From contig PNMH01000058.1 in assembly GCA_013823505.1 (NCBI GenBank), forward strand, positions 1-24,448: DNA of 24,448 bases, given 5' to 3'. This document shows positions 15,580-24,448 of the stretch, piece after piece. Numbering within the stretch: the first letter of the stretch is position 1; the number at the start of each line of letters is the position of its first letter. The translations under genes were made by a program, and so were the position numbers. A model generated the notes under the pieces. It was not told the origin of the DNA. It searched no databases and worked only from the letters and a program-made list of their open reading frames with translations. The DNA is from Polaromonas sp. (GTDB lineage Bacteria; Pseudomonadota; Gammaproteobacteria; Burkholderiales; Burkholderiaceae).

Positions 15580-17066
15580 AAGCGCTTCACGATCTGGGCG
15601 TGCTCGAGCTCGCCGCCGCCATTGCCGCGAAGCAGACCAGCAGCGTCGAGGCCGCGCAGCACCTGCTGGCCCGCGCCAAGCAGTTTGCTTCACTCGGTGC
15701 CTACCTCGCCTTCAATGAAGACGCCACGCTGGCCCAGGCCCGCGCCGCCGACGCGCGCATCGCTGCGGGCGAGCGCACGCCGCTGCTGGGTGTGCCGCTG
15801 GCGCACAAAGACATCTTCGTCACGCAAGACTTTCCCACCACCGCCGGCTCGAAGATGCTGGCGGGCTACCAGAGCCCCTTCGACGCCACGGTGGTGCAGC
15901 GCCTGGCCGCACAAGGTGCCGTGTCGCTGGGCAAGCTCAATTGCGATGAGTTCGCCATGGGCTCGGGCAACGACAACTCCGCCTTCGGACCCGCGCACAA
16001 CCCCTGGGACACCACCCGCGTGCCCGGCGGTTCGTCGGGCGGTTCGGCAGCGGCCGTGGCCGCGCGCCTGATGCCGGCCGCCACCGGCACCGACACCGGC
16101 GGCTCGATCCGACAGCCCGCCAGCTTCACCGGCATCACCGGCATCAAGCCCACCTACGGGCGCTGCTCGCGCTACGGCATGGTGGCCTTCGCCTCCAGCC
16201 TCGACCAGGCCGGTCCCATGGCGCGCAGCGCGGCGGACTGCGCCGCCTTGCTCACCGCCATGGCCGGCCCCGACATCGACCGCGATTCCACCAGCCTGGA
16301 CCACCCGGCCGAGGACTACAGCGCTGCGCTCAATCGCCCACGCGAAGGCGCCACCGCTGCCCAGCCGCTCAAGGGTCTGCGCATCGGTCTGCCCGCCGAG
16401 TTTTTTGGCGCGGGCTGCGCGCCCGATGTGCTGGCCGCCGTGCGGGCAGCGCTGGCCGAATACGAAAAGCTGGGCGCCACCTTGGTCGACATCTCGCTGC
16501 CGCGCACCGAGCTTTCGATTCCGGTCTACTACATCATTGCGCCCGCGGAAGCGTCGAGCAACCTGAGCCGCTTTGACGGCGTGAAGTTCGGCCACCGCGC
16601 CGCCAAGTACGACGACCTGCTCGACATGTACAAGAAGTCGCGCAGCGAGGCCTTCGGCCCCGAGGTGCAGCGCCGCATCATGATCGGCACCTACGTGCTG
16701 AGCCACGGTTACTACGACGCCTACTACCTCAAGGCCCAGCAGATCCGCCGGCTCATCGCGCAGGATTTTCAATCCGCCTTCGAGCGCTGCGACCTGATCG
16801 CCGGTCCCGTGGCACCCACCGTGGCGTGGAAGATCGGCGAGAAAAGCGACGACCCGATGGCCAACTACCTGGCCGACATCTACACCCTCTCCACCAGCCT
16901 GGCTGGTCTGCCCGGCATGAGCGTGCCGGCGGGCTTTGGCGCTGGTGGCATGCCGGTGGGCCTGCAGCTCGTGGGCAACTACTTCAAGGAAGGCGAGCTG
17001 CTGCACGCGGCGCACGCTTTCCAGCAGGCGACCGACTGGCACAGCCGTTCGCCCTCGGGATTCTGA
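15576..17066 (+). CDS. gatA: Asp/Glu-tRNA amidotransferase subunit A
   Basis: This is the amidase subunit (496 residues), which frees ammonia from glutamine and passes it through a channel to GatB. It has the amidase-signature Ser-cisSer-Lys triad: Lys78 (LAHKDIF), Ser153 (GGSSGGS) and Ser177 (DTGGSIRQP). The 24-residue spacing between the serines equals that of the characterised enzyme from Staphylococcus as I recall it. The length is normal for GatA. It overlaps gatC by 4 bp and ends 2 bp before gatB, so the three subunits form one operon. Confidence 0.97.
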   Translation: MKALHDLGVLELAAAIAAKQTSSVEAAQHLLARAKQFASLGAYLAFNEDATLAQARAADARIAAGERTPLLGVPLAHKDIFVTQDFPTTAGSKMLAGYQSPFDATVVQRLAAQGAVSLGKLNCDEFAMGSGNDNSAFGPAHNPWDTTRVPGGSSGGSAAAVAARLMPAATGTDTGGSIRQPASFTGITGIKPTYGRCSRYGMVAFASSLDQAGPMARSAADCAALLTAMAGPDIDRDSTSLDHPAEDYSAALNRPREGATAAQPLKGLRIGLPAEFFGAGCAPDVLAAVRAALAEYEKLGATLVDISLPRTELSIPVYYIIAPAEASSNLSRFDGVKFGHRAAKYDDLLDMYKKSRSEAFGPEVQRRIMIGTYVLSHGYYDAYYLKAQQIRRLIAQDFQSAFERCDLIAGPVAPTVAWKIGEKSDDPMANYLADIYTLSTSLAGLPGMSVPAGFGAGGMPVGLQLVGNYFKEGELLHAAHAFQQATDWHSRSPSGF

Positions 17067-17068
17067 TC

Positions 17069-18526
17069 ATGAGCAACACAAGCAAATCCCTTTTGGTGCA
17101 AGGCTACGAGGTCGTCATCGGCTTCGAGACGCACGCCCAGCTCGCCACGCAATCCAAGATCTTCAGCCGCGCCCCGATTGCGTTCGGCGCCGAGCCCAAC
17201 ACGCAGGCTTGCGCGGTGGACCTGGCCCTGCCGGGCACGCTGCCGGTCATGAACCAGGGCGCGGTGGAACTCGCGATCCGACTGGGCCTGGCGCTGGGCT
17301 CGCACATCGCCGAGCAGAGCGTGTTCGCGCGCAAGAACTACTTCTACCCCGACCTGCCCAAGGGCTACCAGATCAGCCAGTTCGAGATCCCGGTGGTGCA
17401 AGGTGGCGAGGTGTCGTTCTTTCTCGGCGATGAGAAAAAGACCGTGCGCCTGGTGCGCGCGCACCTGGAAGAAGACGCGGGCAAGAGCCTGCACGAAGAC
17501 TTCATTGGCCAGAGCGGCATCGACCTCAACCGCGCCGGCACGCCGCTGCTGGAGATCGTGACCGAGCCCGACATGCGCTCCAGCGCCGAGGCCGTGGCCT
17601 ACGCAAAAGAGCTGCATAAGATCGTGACCTGGATCGGCATCTGCGACGGCAACATGCAGGAGGGCTCGTTCCGCTGCGACGCCAACGTGTCGGTGCGCAA
17701 GCCCGGTGCGCCATTGGGCACACGCCGCGAGATCAAGAACCTGAACTCGTTCAAGTTCATGCAGCAGGCCATCGACTACGAGATCCGCTGGCAGATCGAA
17801 GAGATCGAAGACGGCCGCGCCATCCAGCAGGCCACGGTGCTGTTCGACCCCGACACCGGCGAGACGCGCTCCATGCGCACCAAGGAAGACGCGGCCGACT
17901 ACCGCTACTTCCCCGACCCGGACCTGCCGCCGCTGGTGATTGCGCGCGACTGGGTGGAGCAGGTGCGCGCCGGCATGCCCGAGCTGCCGCGCCAGATGGC
18001 CGAGCGCCTGGTGCGCGACTACGGCCTGCCCGAGTACGACGCCACCACACTCACGCAAAGCCCGGCCATGGCCGCCTATTTCGAGACCGCGGCAAAGGCC
18101 AGTGGACAGGCGAAGCTCGTGAGCAACTGGATCATGGGCGAGGTCTCGCGCCGGCTGAACGCCGACGAAGGCGACATGGCATCGGTGCCCGTGAGCGCGG
18201 CGCAGCTGGCGGCACTGATCGGGCGCATCGCCGATGGCACCATCAGCAACAACGCCGCCAAACAGGTCTTCGACGCGCTGTGGACCGGCGAGGGCAACGA
18301 GGTTGACGCCGTCATCGAAGCCAAAGGCCTCAAGCAGATGAACGACACCGGCGCGCTGGAAAAGATCATCGACGAGGTGATGGTGGCCAACGCACCCATG
18401 GTCGAGCAGTTCCGCGCAGGCAAGGACAAGGCCTTCAACGCGCTGGTGGGTCTGGTCATGAAGGCGAGCAAAGGCAAGGCCAACCCGCAGCAAGTCAACG
18501 ACGTGCTGCGCCAGAAACTTCAGTGA
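17069..18526 (+). CDS. gatB: Asp/Glu-tRNA amidotransferase subunit B
   Basis: This 485-residue subunit phosphorylates the misacylated Glu-tRNA(Gln) or Asp-tRNA(Asn) and amidates it. The N-terminal cradle domain shows [19 protein letters not shown], where most GatB have IGLEvHvQL, then [32 protein letters not shown] and [20 protein letters not shown]. The C-terminal helical and YqeY-like tail binds the tRNA elbow. The start at 17069 is 2 bp after the gatA stop and gives a short N-terminal MSNTSKSLL leader. The frame is open further upstream, but only as antisense-like noise inside gatA. A hairpin follows the stop. The operon implies the genome makes Gln-tRNA or Asn-tRNA by the indirect route. 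Confidence 0.97.
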   Translation: MSNTSKSLLVQGYEVVIGFETHAQLATQSKIFSRAPIAFGAEPNTQACAVDLALPGTLPVMNQGAVELAIRLGLALGSHIAEQSVFARKNYFYPDLPKGYQISQFEIPVVQGGEVSFFLGDEKKTVRLVRAHLEEDAGKSLHEDFIGQSGIDLNRAGTPLLEIVTEPDMRSSAEAVAYAKELHKIVTWIGICDGNMQEGSFRCDANVSVRKPGAPLGTRREIKNLNSFKFMQQAIDYEIRWQIEEIEDGRAIQQATVLFDPDTGETRSMRTKEDAADYRYFPDPDLPPLVIARDWVEQVRAGMPELPRQMAERLVRDYGLPEYDATTLTQSPAMAAYFETAAKASGQAKLVSNWIMGEVSRRLNADEGDMASVPVSAAQLAALIGRIADGTISNNAAKQVFDALWTGEGNEVDAVIEAKGLKQMNDTGALEKIIDEVMVANAPMVEQFRAGKDKAFNALVGLVMKASKGKANPQQVNDVLRQKLQ

Positions 18527-18532
18527 TCGGGT

Positions 18533-18549
18533 CGCCGCCGGAGGCGGCG
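18533..18549. terminator. GC hairpin between convergent gatB and DUF4124 genes
   Basis: CGCCGCC and GGCGGCG form a perfect 7-bp stem with a 3-base GGA loop, midway in the 27-bp gap between the two convergent stops. There is no T run on either side, so it is not a canonical intrinsic terminator. Such a stem could still end or protect both mRNAs. Confidence 0.5.
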
Positions 18550-18553
18550 GGCT

Positions 18554-19246
18554 TCAGCGGTTGACGGTGGCCGTGTTGCTCACCGCCGCCGTGGGTGACC
18601 ACAGCTGGCGCAGTTTGGTGAGCTCTTCGTCAAAGCGCTGGTTGACGCGCAGCTTTTCCTGGCTCTGCTCATCCAGAAAACGCTTCTGCACCACCATCTG
18701 CTTGTCGCTGTCTTCGAGCTTGCGGCGCAACCAGAGCGGCGCCTTGCTCGGGTCGGCCTGGTAGAACTCCATCTCCGCGTCGACCTCTTTGCGCTGCTGC
18801 AGCAGCGCTGCTTCGCGCTTCTTGACGGCCGCCACCACATCGTCGATCTGGGCCAGGGCTTCGGCGCGCTCCTTGTCGTGCACCGACTGGTTGGGATAAC
18901 GGATCAGCAGAGCGCGCTCACGGCGTTTTTCTTCGGCGGCGCGTGCCTTGATCTCGTTTTCTGCACGCTGCTTGTTTTCCAGCTTGGCGCGCTCGTCGGC
19001 GGTGTAGCTGGGTGGCACCACCTGGCGCACGATGCCGGTGTTGCCCAGCTTGTGTTGCTCGCGGTCCAGGCATTCCACGATCGGGCGGTCGGAGGTGATG
19101 CGCCGACCTTTTCCGTCGGTGCAGGTGTAAATGCCCTGGGCCTGTGCGTCGGCCACGACCCACCAGAGCGATCCCGCCACCAGCGTGCAGGCACCCAGGC
19201 GGATGGCGCTCGGCAGAAGGGGGTTCGACGGATGGGCAAGGTTCAT
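18554..19246 (-). CDS. DUF4124 domain-containing exported coiled-coil protein
   Basis: This 230-residue protein has an N-terminal signal peptide (hydrophobic 16-34, cleavage near VADAQAQ) and then a DUF4124 domain: GIYTCTDGKGRRITSDRPIVECLDRE (about 37-62), the usual Y-x-C-D-G-G/R-x-T-SD-P pattern. From about residue 83 to the end it is a charged helix rich in Glu, Lys, Arg and Gln that should form a coiled coil. DUF4124 proteins are exported and widespread in beta- and gammaproteobacteria with no proven function. It begins 10 bp after the pyrE stop and is probably co-transcribed with it, although no functional link is known. Confidence 0.88.
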   Translation of the reverse strand: MNLAHPSNPLLPSAIRLGACTLVAGSLWWVVADAQAQGIYTCTDGKGRRITSDRPIVECLDREQHKLGNTGIVRQVVPPSYTADERAKLENKQRAENEIKARAAEEKRRERALLIRYPNQSVHDKERAEALAQIDDVVAAVKKREAALLQQRKEVDAEMEFYQADPSKAPLWLRRKLEDSDKQMVVQKRFLDEQSQEKLRVNQRFDEELTKLRQLWSPTAAVSNTATVNR

Positions 19247-19256
19247 GGTGTGGGTG

Positions 19257-19973
19257 TCAGTTCACGCCGTAGCGCAGGCGGTAGGCCTGCACCCGCTGGC
19301 GGTGCGCATCGAGCTCCCCCCCGGTGTGAACGCTCAGATACTGCAGCAAATCGGCCAGGGTGGCAATTGCACAAACTTGCAGGCCAAGTTCGCGCTGCAC
19401 ATATTGCACGGCGCTGTGATCCACGTCGCGAACCGTGCCGTCCGGGCCGACCTCGGTGGCCTTCTCCTGCCGGTCCAGCGCAATGGTCACCGCGTGCGGT
19501 GTGGCGCCGGCGGCGCGGATCAGGGCGATGGACTCGCGCGCGGCGGTGCCGGCCGACATCACGTCATCCACAATCAGGACGCGGCCCTTGAGCGGCGCGC
19601 CCACCAGGGTGCCGCCTTCGCCGTGGTCCTTGGCTTCCTTGCGGTTGTAGGCAAACGGCACGTTGAGACCCAGGCGCGAGAGCTCGATGGCGAGGGCCGC
19701 GCCCAGCGGAATGCCCTTGTAGGCCGGGCCGAAGATCATGTCGAATTCGACGCCGCTGGCGATCAGGGCCTTTGCATAGAATTGCGCGAGCCGCGCGAGC
19801 TTGGCACCGTCGTCGAACAGCCCGGCATTGAAGAAGTACGGCGAGAGACGGCCTGCCTTGGTCTTGAATTCGCCGAAGCGCAGCACGCCGGCATCCACAC
19901 AGAATTGCACGAATTCCTGCGCGAGCGCAGCGTCCGGGGCGCCCGCATGGGCCGCGCCTGTATCCAACACCAT
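19257..19973 (-). CDS. pyrE: Orotate phosphoribosyltransferase
   Basis: This cytosolic enzyme makes orotidine monophosphate from orotate and PRPP in pyrimidine synthesis. It has 238 residues, longer than the E. coli enzyme (213) because of extra residues at the N-terminus. It carries the type I PRTase PRPP-binding motif GRVLIVDDVMSAGTAARE (about 136-153), the catalytic-loop Lys region AYNRKEAKDHGEGG, and the N-terminal FKTKAGRLSPYFFNAG orotate-site segment. The start at 19973 has AGGAA 7 bases upstream. An upstream in-frame ATG at 20036 lies in the xth coding region and has no support. The start codon overlaps or abuts that of xth, so each promoter must lie inside the other gene. Confidence 0.96.
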   Translation of the reverse strand: MVLDTGAAHAGAPDAALAQEFVQFCVDAGVLRFGEFKTKAGRLSPYFFNAGLFDDGAKLARLAQFYAKALIASGVEFDMIFGPAYKGIPLGAALAIELSRLGLNVPFAYNRKEAKDHGEGGTLVGAPLKGRVLIVDDVMSAGTAARESIALIRAAGATPHAVTIALDRQEKATEVGPDGTVRDVDHSAVQYVQRELGLQVCAIATLADLLQYLSVHTGGELDAHRQRVQAYRLRYGVN

Positions 19974-19983
19974 GGGGGTTTCC

Positions 19984-20775
19984 TTGTTCAAACTGACCAG
20001 CCTCAACCTCAACGGCATCCGCTCCGCCACCACCAAAGGCCTGGAGACTTGGCTCGCCGCGCACCAGCCGGATTGTATTTGTGTGCAGGAGGTGAAGGCG
20101 CAGGAGCTGGACGTGGCCGGGCGTTTTGAGCACCTCGCCGGTCTGCGCGGCCACTTCCACTTTGCCCAGAAAAAGGGCTATTCGGGCGTGGGCGTGTACA
20201 CCCGCCACGAACCCAGCGACGTGATCACCGGGTTCCAGTGCGAGGAGTTCGATGCCGAGGGCCGCTACACCGAACTGCGCTTCGACACGCCCGGGCGCAA
20301 GCTCTCGCTGATCAGCGCCTACTTCCCCAGCGGCTCTTCAGGCCCCGAGCGGCAGGAGGCCAAGTACCGCTTTCTGGCGGCGTTTCACCCGCACCTGATG
20401 GGGCTCAAGTGCGAGCGCGAATTCATCCTGTGTGGTGACGTGAACATCGCCCATCAGCAGGCCGATCTGAAGAACTGGCGCAGCAACCAGAAGAACAGCG
20501 GCTTCCTGCCCGAAGAGCGCGCCTGGATGACCACACTGCTCACCGACGGTGGCCTGGTGGATGTGTACCGCCGTCTGCAGCCCGACACTACCGACACCTG
20601 CTATACGTGGTGGAGCAACCGCGGCCAGGCCTACGCGAACAACGTGGGCTGGCGGCTGGACTACCACCTGGCCACACCGGCCCTGGCGGCGCTGGCGCGC
20701 ACGGAGCACATCTACAAGGACGTGAAGTTCAGCGACCATGCGCCGATCACGATCGAGTACGACCTGAGCCTGTGA
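19984..20775 (+). CDS. xth: Exodeoxyribonuclease III (AP endonuclease, Xth family)
   Basis: This DNA repair enzyme of the exonuclease-endonuclease-phosphatase fold cuts at abasic sites and has 3'-5' exonuclease activity. Visible active-site residues, counted from TTG 19984, are Asn10 (LNLNGIR), Glu36 (CVQEVKA, metal), Tyr113 (SAYFPSG), Asp152 and Asn154 (CGDVNIAH), Asp226 (GWRLDYHLA) and Asp251-His252 (FSDHAPI). I prefer TTG 19984 (MFKLTSLNLNG, 263 residues) because GGGGG lies 5 bases upstream and the family begins there. ATG 19972 would add 4 residues and has no ribosome site. The stop is 3 bp from the convergent xdhC stop. Confidence 0.94.
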   Translation: MFKLTSLNLNGIRSATTKGLETWLAAHQPDCICVQEVKAQELDVAGRFEHLAGLRGHFHFAQKKGYSGVGVYTRHEPSDVITGFQCEEFDAEGRYTELRFDTPGRKLSLISAYFPSGSSGPERQEAKYRFLAAFHPHLMGLKCEREFILCGDVNIAHQQADLKNWRSNQKNSGFLPEERAWMTTLLTDGGLVDVYRRLQPDTTDTCYTWWSNRGQAYANNVGWRLDYHLATPALAALARTEHIYKDVKFSDHAPITIEYDLSL

Positions 20776-20778
20776 ACC

Positions 20779-21825
20779 TCAGACCGCACAGACCGGCGCG
20801 GTGAATGCCTCGCTCAGCGGCTGATCCAGCCGGGCCTTGCCCGCTGCCACCGGCGTCACCGCAGACGCCCCCACACCGTTTTTGACCGCCACCACCTCCG
20901 CCATGATCGAGAGCGCGATCTCGGCCGGTGTCTTGCTGCCGATGTAGAGGCCGGCCGGTCCGTGCAACGCATCCAGCGCTTGGTGCGAGAGGTCGAAGTG
21001 TTCGTGCAGCCGTGTCTTGCGCAGCTCGCTGTGGCGCCGCGAGCCAATGGCGCCCACGTAGAAGGCGTCCGACTGCAGCGCGTCAATGAGCGCCAGATCG
21101 TCAAGCTTGGGGTCGTGCGTCACGGCTACCACGGCGGTGCGCGCGTCGGGCTTCAGGCGCAGGATCAGGTCGTCCGGCATCTCCTGGCTGAACACCACCC
21201 CGTCAAGCTGCCAGCTCGCGCGGCTCTCTTCGCGTGGGTCGCACACGATGACTTCGAAGCCCAGGCCCAGCGCCATCTGGCACAGAAAACGCGAGAGGTC
21301 GCCCGCGCCGATGACGATGAGCCGGGCCTGTGGCCCCAGGTGGGTGGTCAGGTGCTGATCGTCGAGATACGGCAGGCCGTCGCGCTGCCCATCGCGCAGC
21401 TCCACCTCGCCTGTGGTCAGGTTGAGCACGCGCTCGGTGCTGCGGCGCTGCAGGCAAGCCTGCAGCAATTCGGGCAGCCGGCTGCGCACCGAGACGGGCT
21501 CCAGCACCAGCTCCACCGTGCCGCCACACGGCAGGCCGAAGCGGTGTGCCTCGTCGGCCGAGATGCCGTAGCGCAGCACGGCGGGCGTGTCGGTGGCGCA
21601 GGCCGCCTGCACGCCGCCTTCGCGGATGCGGTGGATCAGGTCGTCTTCGATGCAGCCACCCGAGACCGAACCCACGGTCTCGCCACGACCGTTGATGGCC
21701 ATGAGCGAGCCCGGCGGCCGGGGCGACGAGCCCCAGGTGCGCGCCACCGTCACCAGCACCACCGGCAGGCCAGCCGCGTGCCAGCCCACGGCGGTGCGCA
21801 GCACGCGCGTGTCGAGGTCTTCCAT
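20779..21825 (-). CDS. xdhC: XdhC family molybdenum-enzyme maturation factor
   Basis: This 348-residue cytosolic protein resembles XdhC/CoxI factors, which bind sulfurated molybdenum cofactor and help load it into xanthine-dehydrogenase-family enzymes. The N-terminal XdhC_CoxI domain (about 5-70) shows VTVARTWGSSPRPPGSLMAI, then GETVGSVSGGCIEDDLI with the conserved cysteine. The C-terminal Rossmann domain (about 195-330) begins ARLIVIGAGDLSRFLCQMA and continues into VIVCDPREE. The start at 21825 has GGAG 8 bases upstream; a longer open frame to 22026 lies inside the neighbouring gene. It begins 19 bp after the stop of the molybdopterin subunit, so it probably matures that enzyme. Confidence 0.93.
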   Translation of the reverse strand: MEDLDTRVLRTAVGWHAAGLPVVLVTVARTWGSSPRPPGSLMAINGRGETVGSVSGGCIEDDLIHRIREGGVQAACATDTPAVLRYGISADEAHRFGLPCGGTVELVLEPVSVRSRLPELLQACLQRRSTERVLNLTTGEVELRDGQRDGLPYLDDQHLTTHLGPQARLIVIGAGDLSRFLCQMALGLGFEVIVCDPREESRASWQLDGVVFSQEMPDDLILRLKPDARTAVVAVTHDPKLDDLALIDALQSDAFYVGAIGSRRHSELRKTRLHEHFDLSHQALDALHGPAGLYIGSKTPAEIALSIMAEVVAVKNGVGASAVTPVAAGKARLDQPLSEAFTAPVCAV

Positions 21826-21844
21826 CAATGGGCTCCGTGCGACT

Positions 21845-24082
21845 TCAGGCGAGCTTGAACGGCAGCTCGCGCAGCGGCTTGCCGGTGAGTTGCGCGAGGG
21901 CGTTGGCGAACGCGGGCGCCAGCGGCGGCAGGCCGGGTTCACCGATGCCGGTGGGCGCGTCCGCGCTGGGCACCACGTGCACGTTGATCTCGGGCATGTC
22001 GGTGATGCGGGCCACCGTGTAGTCACCGAAGTTGCTCTGCTCGACCACGCCGTCTTTCAGCGTGATGGCCGAGCCGGGCAGGCACATCGACAGACCCATG
22101 ACGGCGGCACCCTGCACCTGCGTTTCCACGCTCTTGGGGTTGATGGCCAGGTTGCAGTGCACGCCGGCGGTGGCGCGGTGCAGCACGGGGCTGCCGTCCT
22201 TCACCGAGGCTTCCACCACATAGGCCACGACCGAGCTGAACGACTCGTGCACCGCCACGCCCCAGGCGCGCCCGGCGGGCAACTGCTTCTTGCCGTACCC
22301 ACTCTTGTCCACGGCGAGCTGCAGCGCGGCGCGGTGGCGCGGGTGCTTGTCGCCAAACAGGCGCATGCGGTAGGCCACTGGGTCCTGCTTCGTGGCGCGC
22401 GCGATGTCGTCGAGCAGCGTCTCCATGACGAAGGCGGTGTGGGTCGAACCCACACTGCGCCACCACAGCACCGGCACATTGACCTTGGGGTGGTGCACGG
22501 TCAGGCGCATGGGCAGGCCGTAGGGTTCGCGCATGCCTTCCACCGCGGTGCTGTCGATGCCGTTCTTGACCATGCCGCCTTCAAAGAAGGTGCCCGAAAC
22601 GATCGACTGGCCCACGAGCACGTGGTCCCAGGCGAGCACGTTGCCGCGCTCGTCAAAGCCGATGCGCGCGGTGTGCAGGTGCATGGGGCGGTAGTAGCCG
22701 CCCTTGATGTCGTCCTCGCGGCTCCAGACCATGCGCACCGGGGCGTTGATGCCGGCGGCGCGTGCGGCCTTGGCGATCTCGCAGGCCTCGACCACGTAGT
22801 CGCTGCTGGGCAGGCCACGGCGGCCGAAGCCGCCACCGGCCATCTGCACGTTCATCTTGACCTGCTCGGGCTTGAGGCCCAGCACGCGCGCGGCCGCGGC
22901 GGAGTCCACACCCGGAAACTGCGTGCCGACCCACAGCTCGGCGCGACCTTCAGACAACTGCACCGTGCAGTTCAGCGGCTCCATGGGCGCATGCGCCAGG
23001 TAGGGGAAGACGAACTCGGCCTCGATCGTGCGCGGCGCGTTGGCCAGCGGCGCCATGTCGGCATCAAACGCGCGCGGGCCGGGTTGTTTGGCCAGTTCGC
23101 GGTACTGCACCAGCTGGCGAGCGCTGTCGACCTTCTCCACGGCGGCGTCGTCCCATGTCAGTTTGAGCGCGTCGCGCCCCTGCTTGGCGGGCCAGTAGCC
23201 GTCGGCGATCACGACCACGCCTTCGGCGCCACGGTCCAGCGGCACGCGCAGCACGGCCTTCACGCCCTTGACGGCGCGCGCTGCGCTGTCGTCCAGGGTC
23301 TTCACCTTCGAGCCGAACACCGGCGGGTGCGCCACCAGCGCGGTTAGCTGGCCGGGGCGGCGCACGTCGATGCCGAAGTCCTGCTGCCCGCTGCTCTTGG
23401 CGCGGGCGTCCAGGCGGGTGGTCGCCTTGCCGATGATGCGGAAGTCTTTCGGGTCCTTGAGCACAACCTTCTCGGGCACCGGCAGGGCCATGGCGGCCTG
23501 GGCCAGTTCGCCGTAGCCGGCCTTGCGCCCGCCGGGGCCGATCACCGTGCCGGCCTGCGTGCGCAGGGTGGACACGTCCACGTTCCAGCGCGCGGCGGCT
23601 GCCGACAGCAGCATGGCGCGGGCACGCGCACCGAGTTCGCGGTACTGCGTGTAGCTGTGCTTGATGGCCGTGGAGCCGCCGGTGAGGTGGATGCCGAACA
23701 GCGGGTCCAGGTAGGCGGCATCAGCGTTGCCATGCTGGCTGCGCACCTTGCTCCAGTCAGCGTCCAGCTCCTCGGCCAGGATCATGGGCAGGCCGGTCTG
23801 CACGCCCTGGCCGAATTCGAGGCGGTTGATGGTGACCGTGACCCAGCCGTCGGGCGCGATCTGCACGAAGGCCAGCGGCTGTTCGGTGGGCTTGAGGCCG
23901 GTGGCCGCGGGGGCGGTTTGTGCGGAGGCCAGGTGCGGGAAGGCGCCCAGCGCAAAGCCGCCGGCACCCACCACTTTCAGGAAGCTGCGGCGCGGCAGGG
24001 TGGCGGGGGTGTCTGCCTGATCGCGGTCGAGGATGTGTTGCAAGGCGCGCGGCAGCTCGGTGGGATCGATGTGGTTCAGCAT
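21845..24082 (-). CDS. Xanthine dehydrogenase family molybdopterin-binding subunit (IorB-like)
   Basis: This large catalytic subunit (745 residues) belongs to a molybdo-hydroxylase of the isoquinoline 1-oxidoreductase beta / aldehyde oxidase group. A Tat signal is at about 31-56: RRSFLKVVGAGGFALG followed by FPHLASAQTA. Cofactor and active-site segments include EFGQGVQTGLPMILAEELD, GGFGRRGLPSSDYVVEA, and the C-terminal GIGEPGLPPLAPAFANAL with the catalytic Glu at about residue 715. The N-terminal half, fused in IorB-type proteins, replaces the usual separate arrangement. The substrate cannot be read from sequence; relatives oxidise N-heterocycles, aldehydes or nicotinate-like rings. ATG 24082 has AAGGAA 8 bases upstream and lies 11 bp after the iron-sulfur gene stop. 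Confidence 0.92.
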   Translation of the reverse strand: MLNHIDPTELPRALQHILDRDQADTPATLPRRSFLKVVGAGGFALGAFPHLASAQTAPAATGLKPTEQPLAFVQIAPDGWVTVTINRLEFGQGVQTGLPMILAEELDADWSKVRSQHGNADAAYLDPLFGIHLTGGSTAIKHSYTQYRELGARARAMLLSAAAARWNVDVSTLRTQAGTVIGPGGRKAGYGELAQAAMALPVPEKVVLKDPKDFRIIGKATTRLDARAKSSGQQDFGIDVRRPGQLTALVAHPPVFGSKVKTLDDSAARAVKGVKAVLRVPLDRGAEGVVVIADGYWPAKQGRDALKLTWDDAAVEKVDSARQLVQYRELAKQPGPRAFDADMAPLANAPRTIEAEFVFPYLAHAPMEPLNCTVQLSEGRAELWVGTQFPGVDSAAAARVLGLKPEQVKMNVQMAGGGFGRRGLPSSDYVVEACEIAKAARAAGINAPVRMVWSREDDIKGGYYRPMHLHTARIGFDERGNVLAWDHVLVGQSIVSGTFFEGGMVKNGIDSTAVEGMREPYGLPMRLTVHHPKVNVPVLWWRSVGSTHTAFVMETLLDDIARATKQDPVAYRMRLFGDKHPRHRAALQLAVDKSGYGKKQLPAGRAWGVAVHESFSSVVAYVVEASVKDGSPVLHRATAGVHCNLAINPKSVETQVQGAAVMGLSMCLPGSAITLKDGVVEQSNFGDYTVARITDMPEINVHVVPSADAPTGIGEPGLPPLAPAFANALAQLTGKPLRELPFKLA

Positions 24083-24093
24083 GGTGGGTTCCT

Positions 24094-24448
24094 TCAGGCG
24101 AGGGATTTGGCGGCGTCGGTCACGGCGGCGCGGATGCGGGCGTAGGTGCCGCAGCGGCAGACGTTGCCGGCCATGGCCGAGTCGATTTCGGCGGCGGTGG
24201 GTTGTTTGCCCTTGGGCAGCGACTTGAGGAAGGCGGTGGCGCTCATGATCTGGCCGCTCTGGCAGTAGCCGCACTGCGCCACGTCGTGCAGCACCCAGGC
24301 CTTGTGGACGGCCGCTCCCACGCGGTCGCTGCCGTTGGTGGCCGCTTCGATGGTGGTGATCTTCTTGCCCTCGGCCGCAGCAATGGGCGTGATGCAGGAG
24401 CGGATGGCCTGGCCGTCCAGGTGCACGGTGCAGGCACCGCACAGTGCC
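24094..24448 (-). CDS. (2Fe-2S)-binding subunit of the molybdo-hydroxylase, partial
   Basis: This is the electron-transfer subunit (IorA-like), cut by the window edge; about 117 C-terminal residues are visible. The first visible residues ALCGACTVHLDG, followed by IRSC, are the end of the plant-ferredoxin-type [2Fe-2S] site. The second cluster domain has CGYCQSGQIMSA and VCRCGTYARIR, with the four cysteines of the alpha-helical [2Fe-2S] fold. The frame runs off the window, so the GTG at 24426 is Val inside the cluster motif and not a start. Typical members have about 150 residues, so roughly 35 are missing. It is followed 11 bp later by the molybdopterin subunit. Confidence 0.93.
   Translation of the reverse strand, partial: ALCGACTVHLDGQAIRSCITPIAAAEGKKITTIEAATNGSDRVGAAVHKAWVLHDVAQCGYCQSGQIMSATAFLKSLPKGKQPTAAEIDSAMAGNVCRCGTYARIRAAVTDAAKSLA

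Noticed and set aside
21587..23347. Plus-strand open frame (586 codons) opposite the molybdopterin subunit and xdhC
   Set aside because: It is antisense to conserved genes and has low-complexity His/Ala/Arg composition, so it is a GC artefact.

Overview
The window looks like ordinary chromosome from a GC-rich betaproteobacterium, most likely order Burkholderiales and family Comamonadaceae (Hydrogenophaga-like). This rests on the strong G/C preference at third codon positions, the divergent gatCAB / mreBCD-mrdA block, an IorAB-type molybdo-hydroxylase with XdhC, and an amt gene with a sigma-54 promoter. It is an inference from gene content, not a database match. I see no insertion sequence, prophage, CRISPR array, rRNA or tRNA, and almost every base lies in or beside a gene.

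Layout. (1) 1-1110, plus strand: the tail of an AAA+ ATPase gene and a class II glutamine amidotransferase. (2) 1211-3881, plus strand: a three-gene NitT/TauT-type ABC importer (binding protein, ATPase, permease). (3) 3982-5105, plus strand: an exported extensin-like protein with a putative zinc triad, then a 110-residue EmrE-type small multidrug exporter that probably starts at TTG. (4) 9402-5121, minus strand: a tight cluster of amt, an unknown 146-residue protein, benE, gshB and a VF530/DUF2132 protein, with two 4-bp stop/start overlaps. A sigma-54 promoter and NtrC-like palindromes precede amt, so nitrogen limitation probably drives at least its first genes. (5) 9680-10441, plus strand: a TSUP (TauE/SafE-like) permease with a strong intrinsic terminator just upstream. 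(6) 14985-10431, minus strand: mreB-mreC-mreD-mrdA, the rod-shape elongation cluster, without rodA. (7) 15280-18526, plus strand: gatC-gatA-gatB, the tRNA-dependent amidotransferase. (8) 19973-18554, minus strand: pyrE and a DUF4124 coiled-coil protein. (9) 19984-20775, plus strand: exodeoxyribonuclease III, whose start almost coincides with that of pyrE. (10) 24448-20779, minus strand: a [2Fe-2S] subunit (cut by the window edge), a Tat-exported molybdopterin subunit and XdhC.

The genes are mostly housekeeping (envelope growth, tRNA charging, pyrimidine synthesis, DNA repair, glutathione) mixed with uptake and oxidation functions. I found no clear undescribed multi-gene system. The parts most worth checking are the amt/TSUP intergenic region (sigma-54 promoter, three regularly spaced palindromes, and a terminator that implies an unannotated plus-strand RNA or an attenuator), the unknown protein between amt and benE, and the overlapping divergent starts of pyrE and xth.
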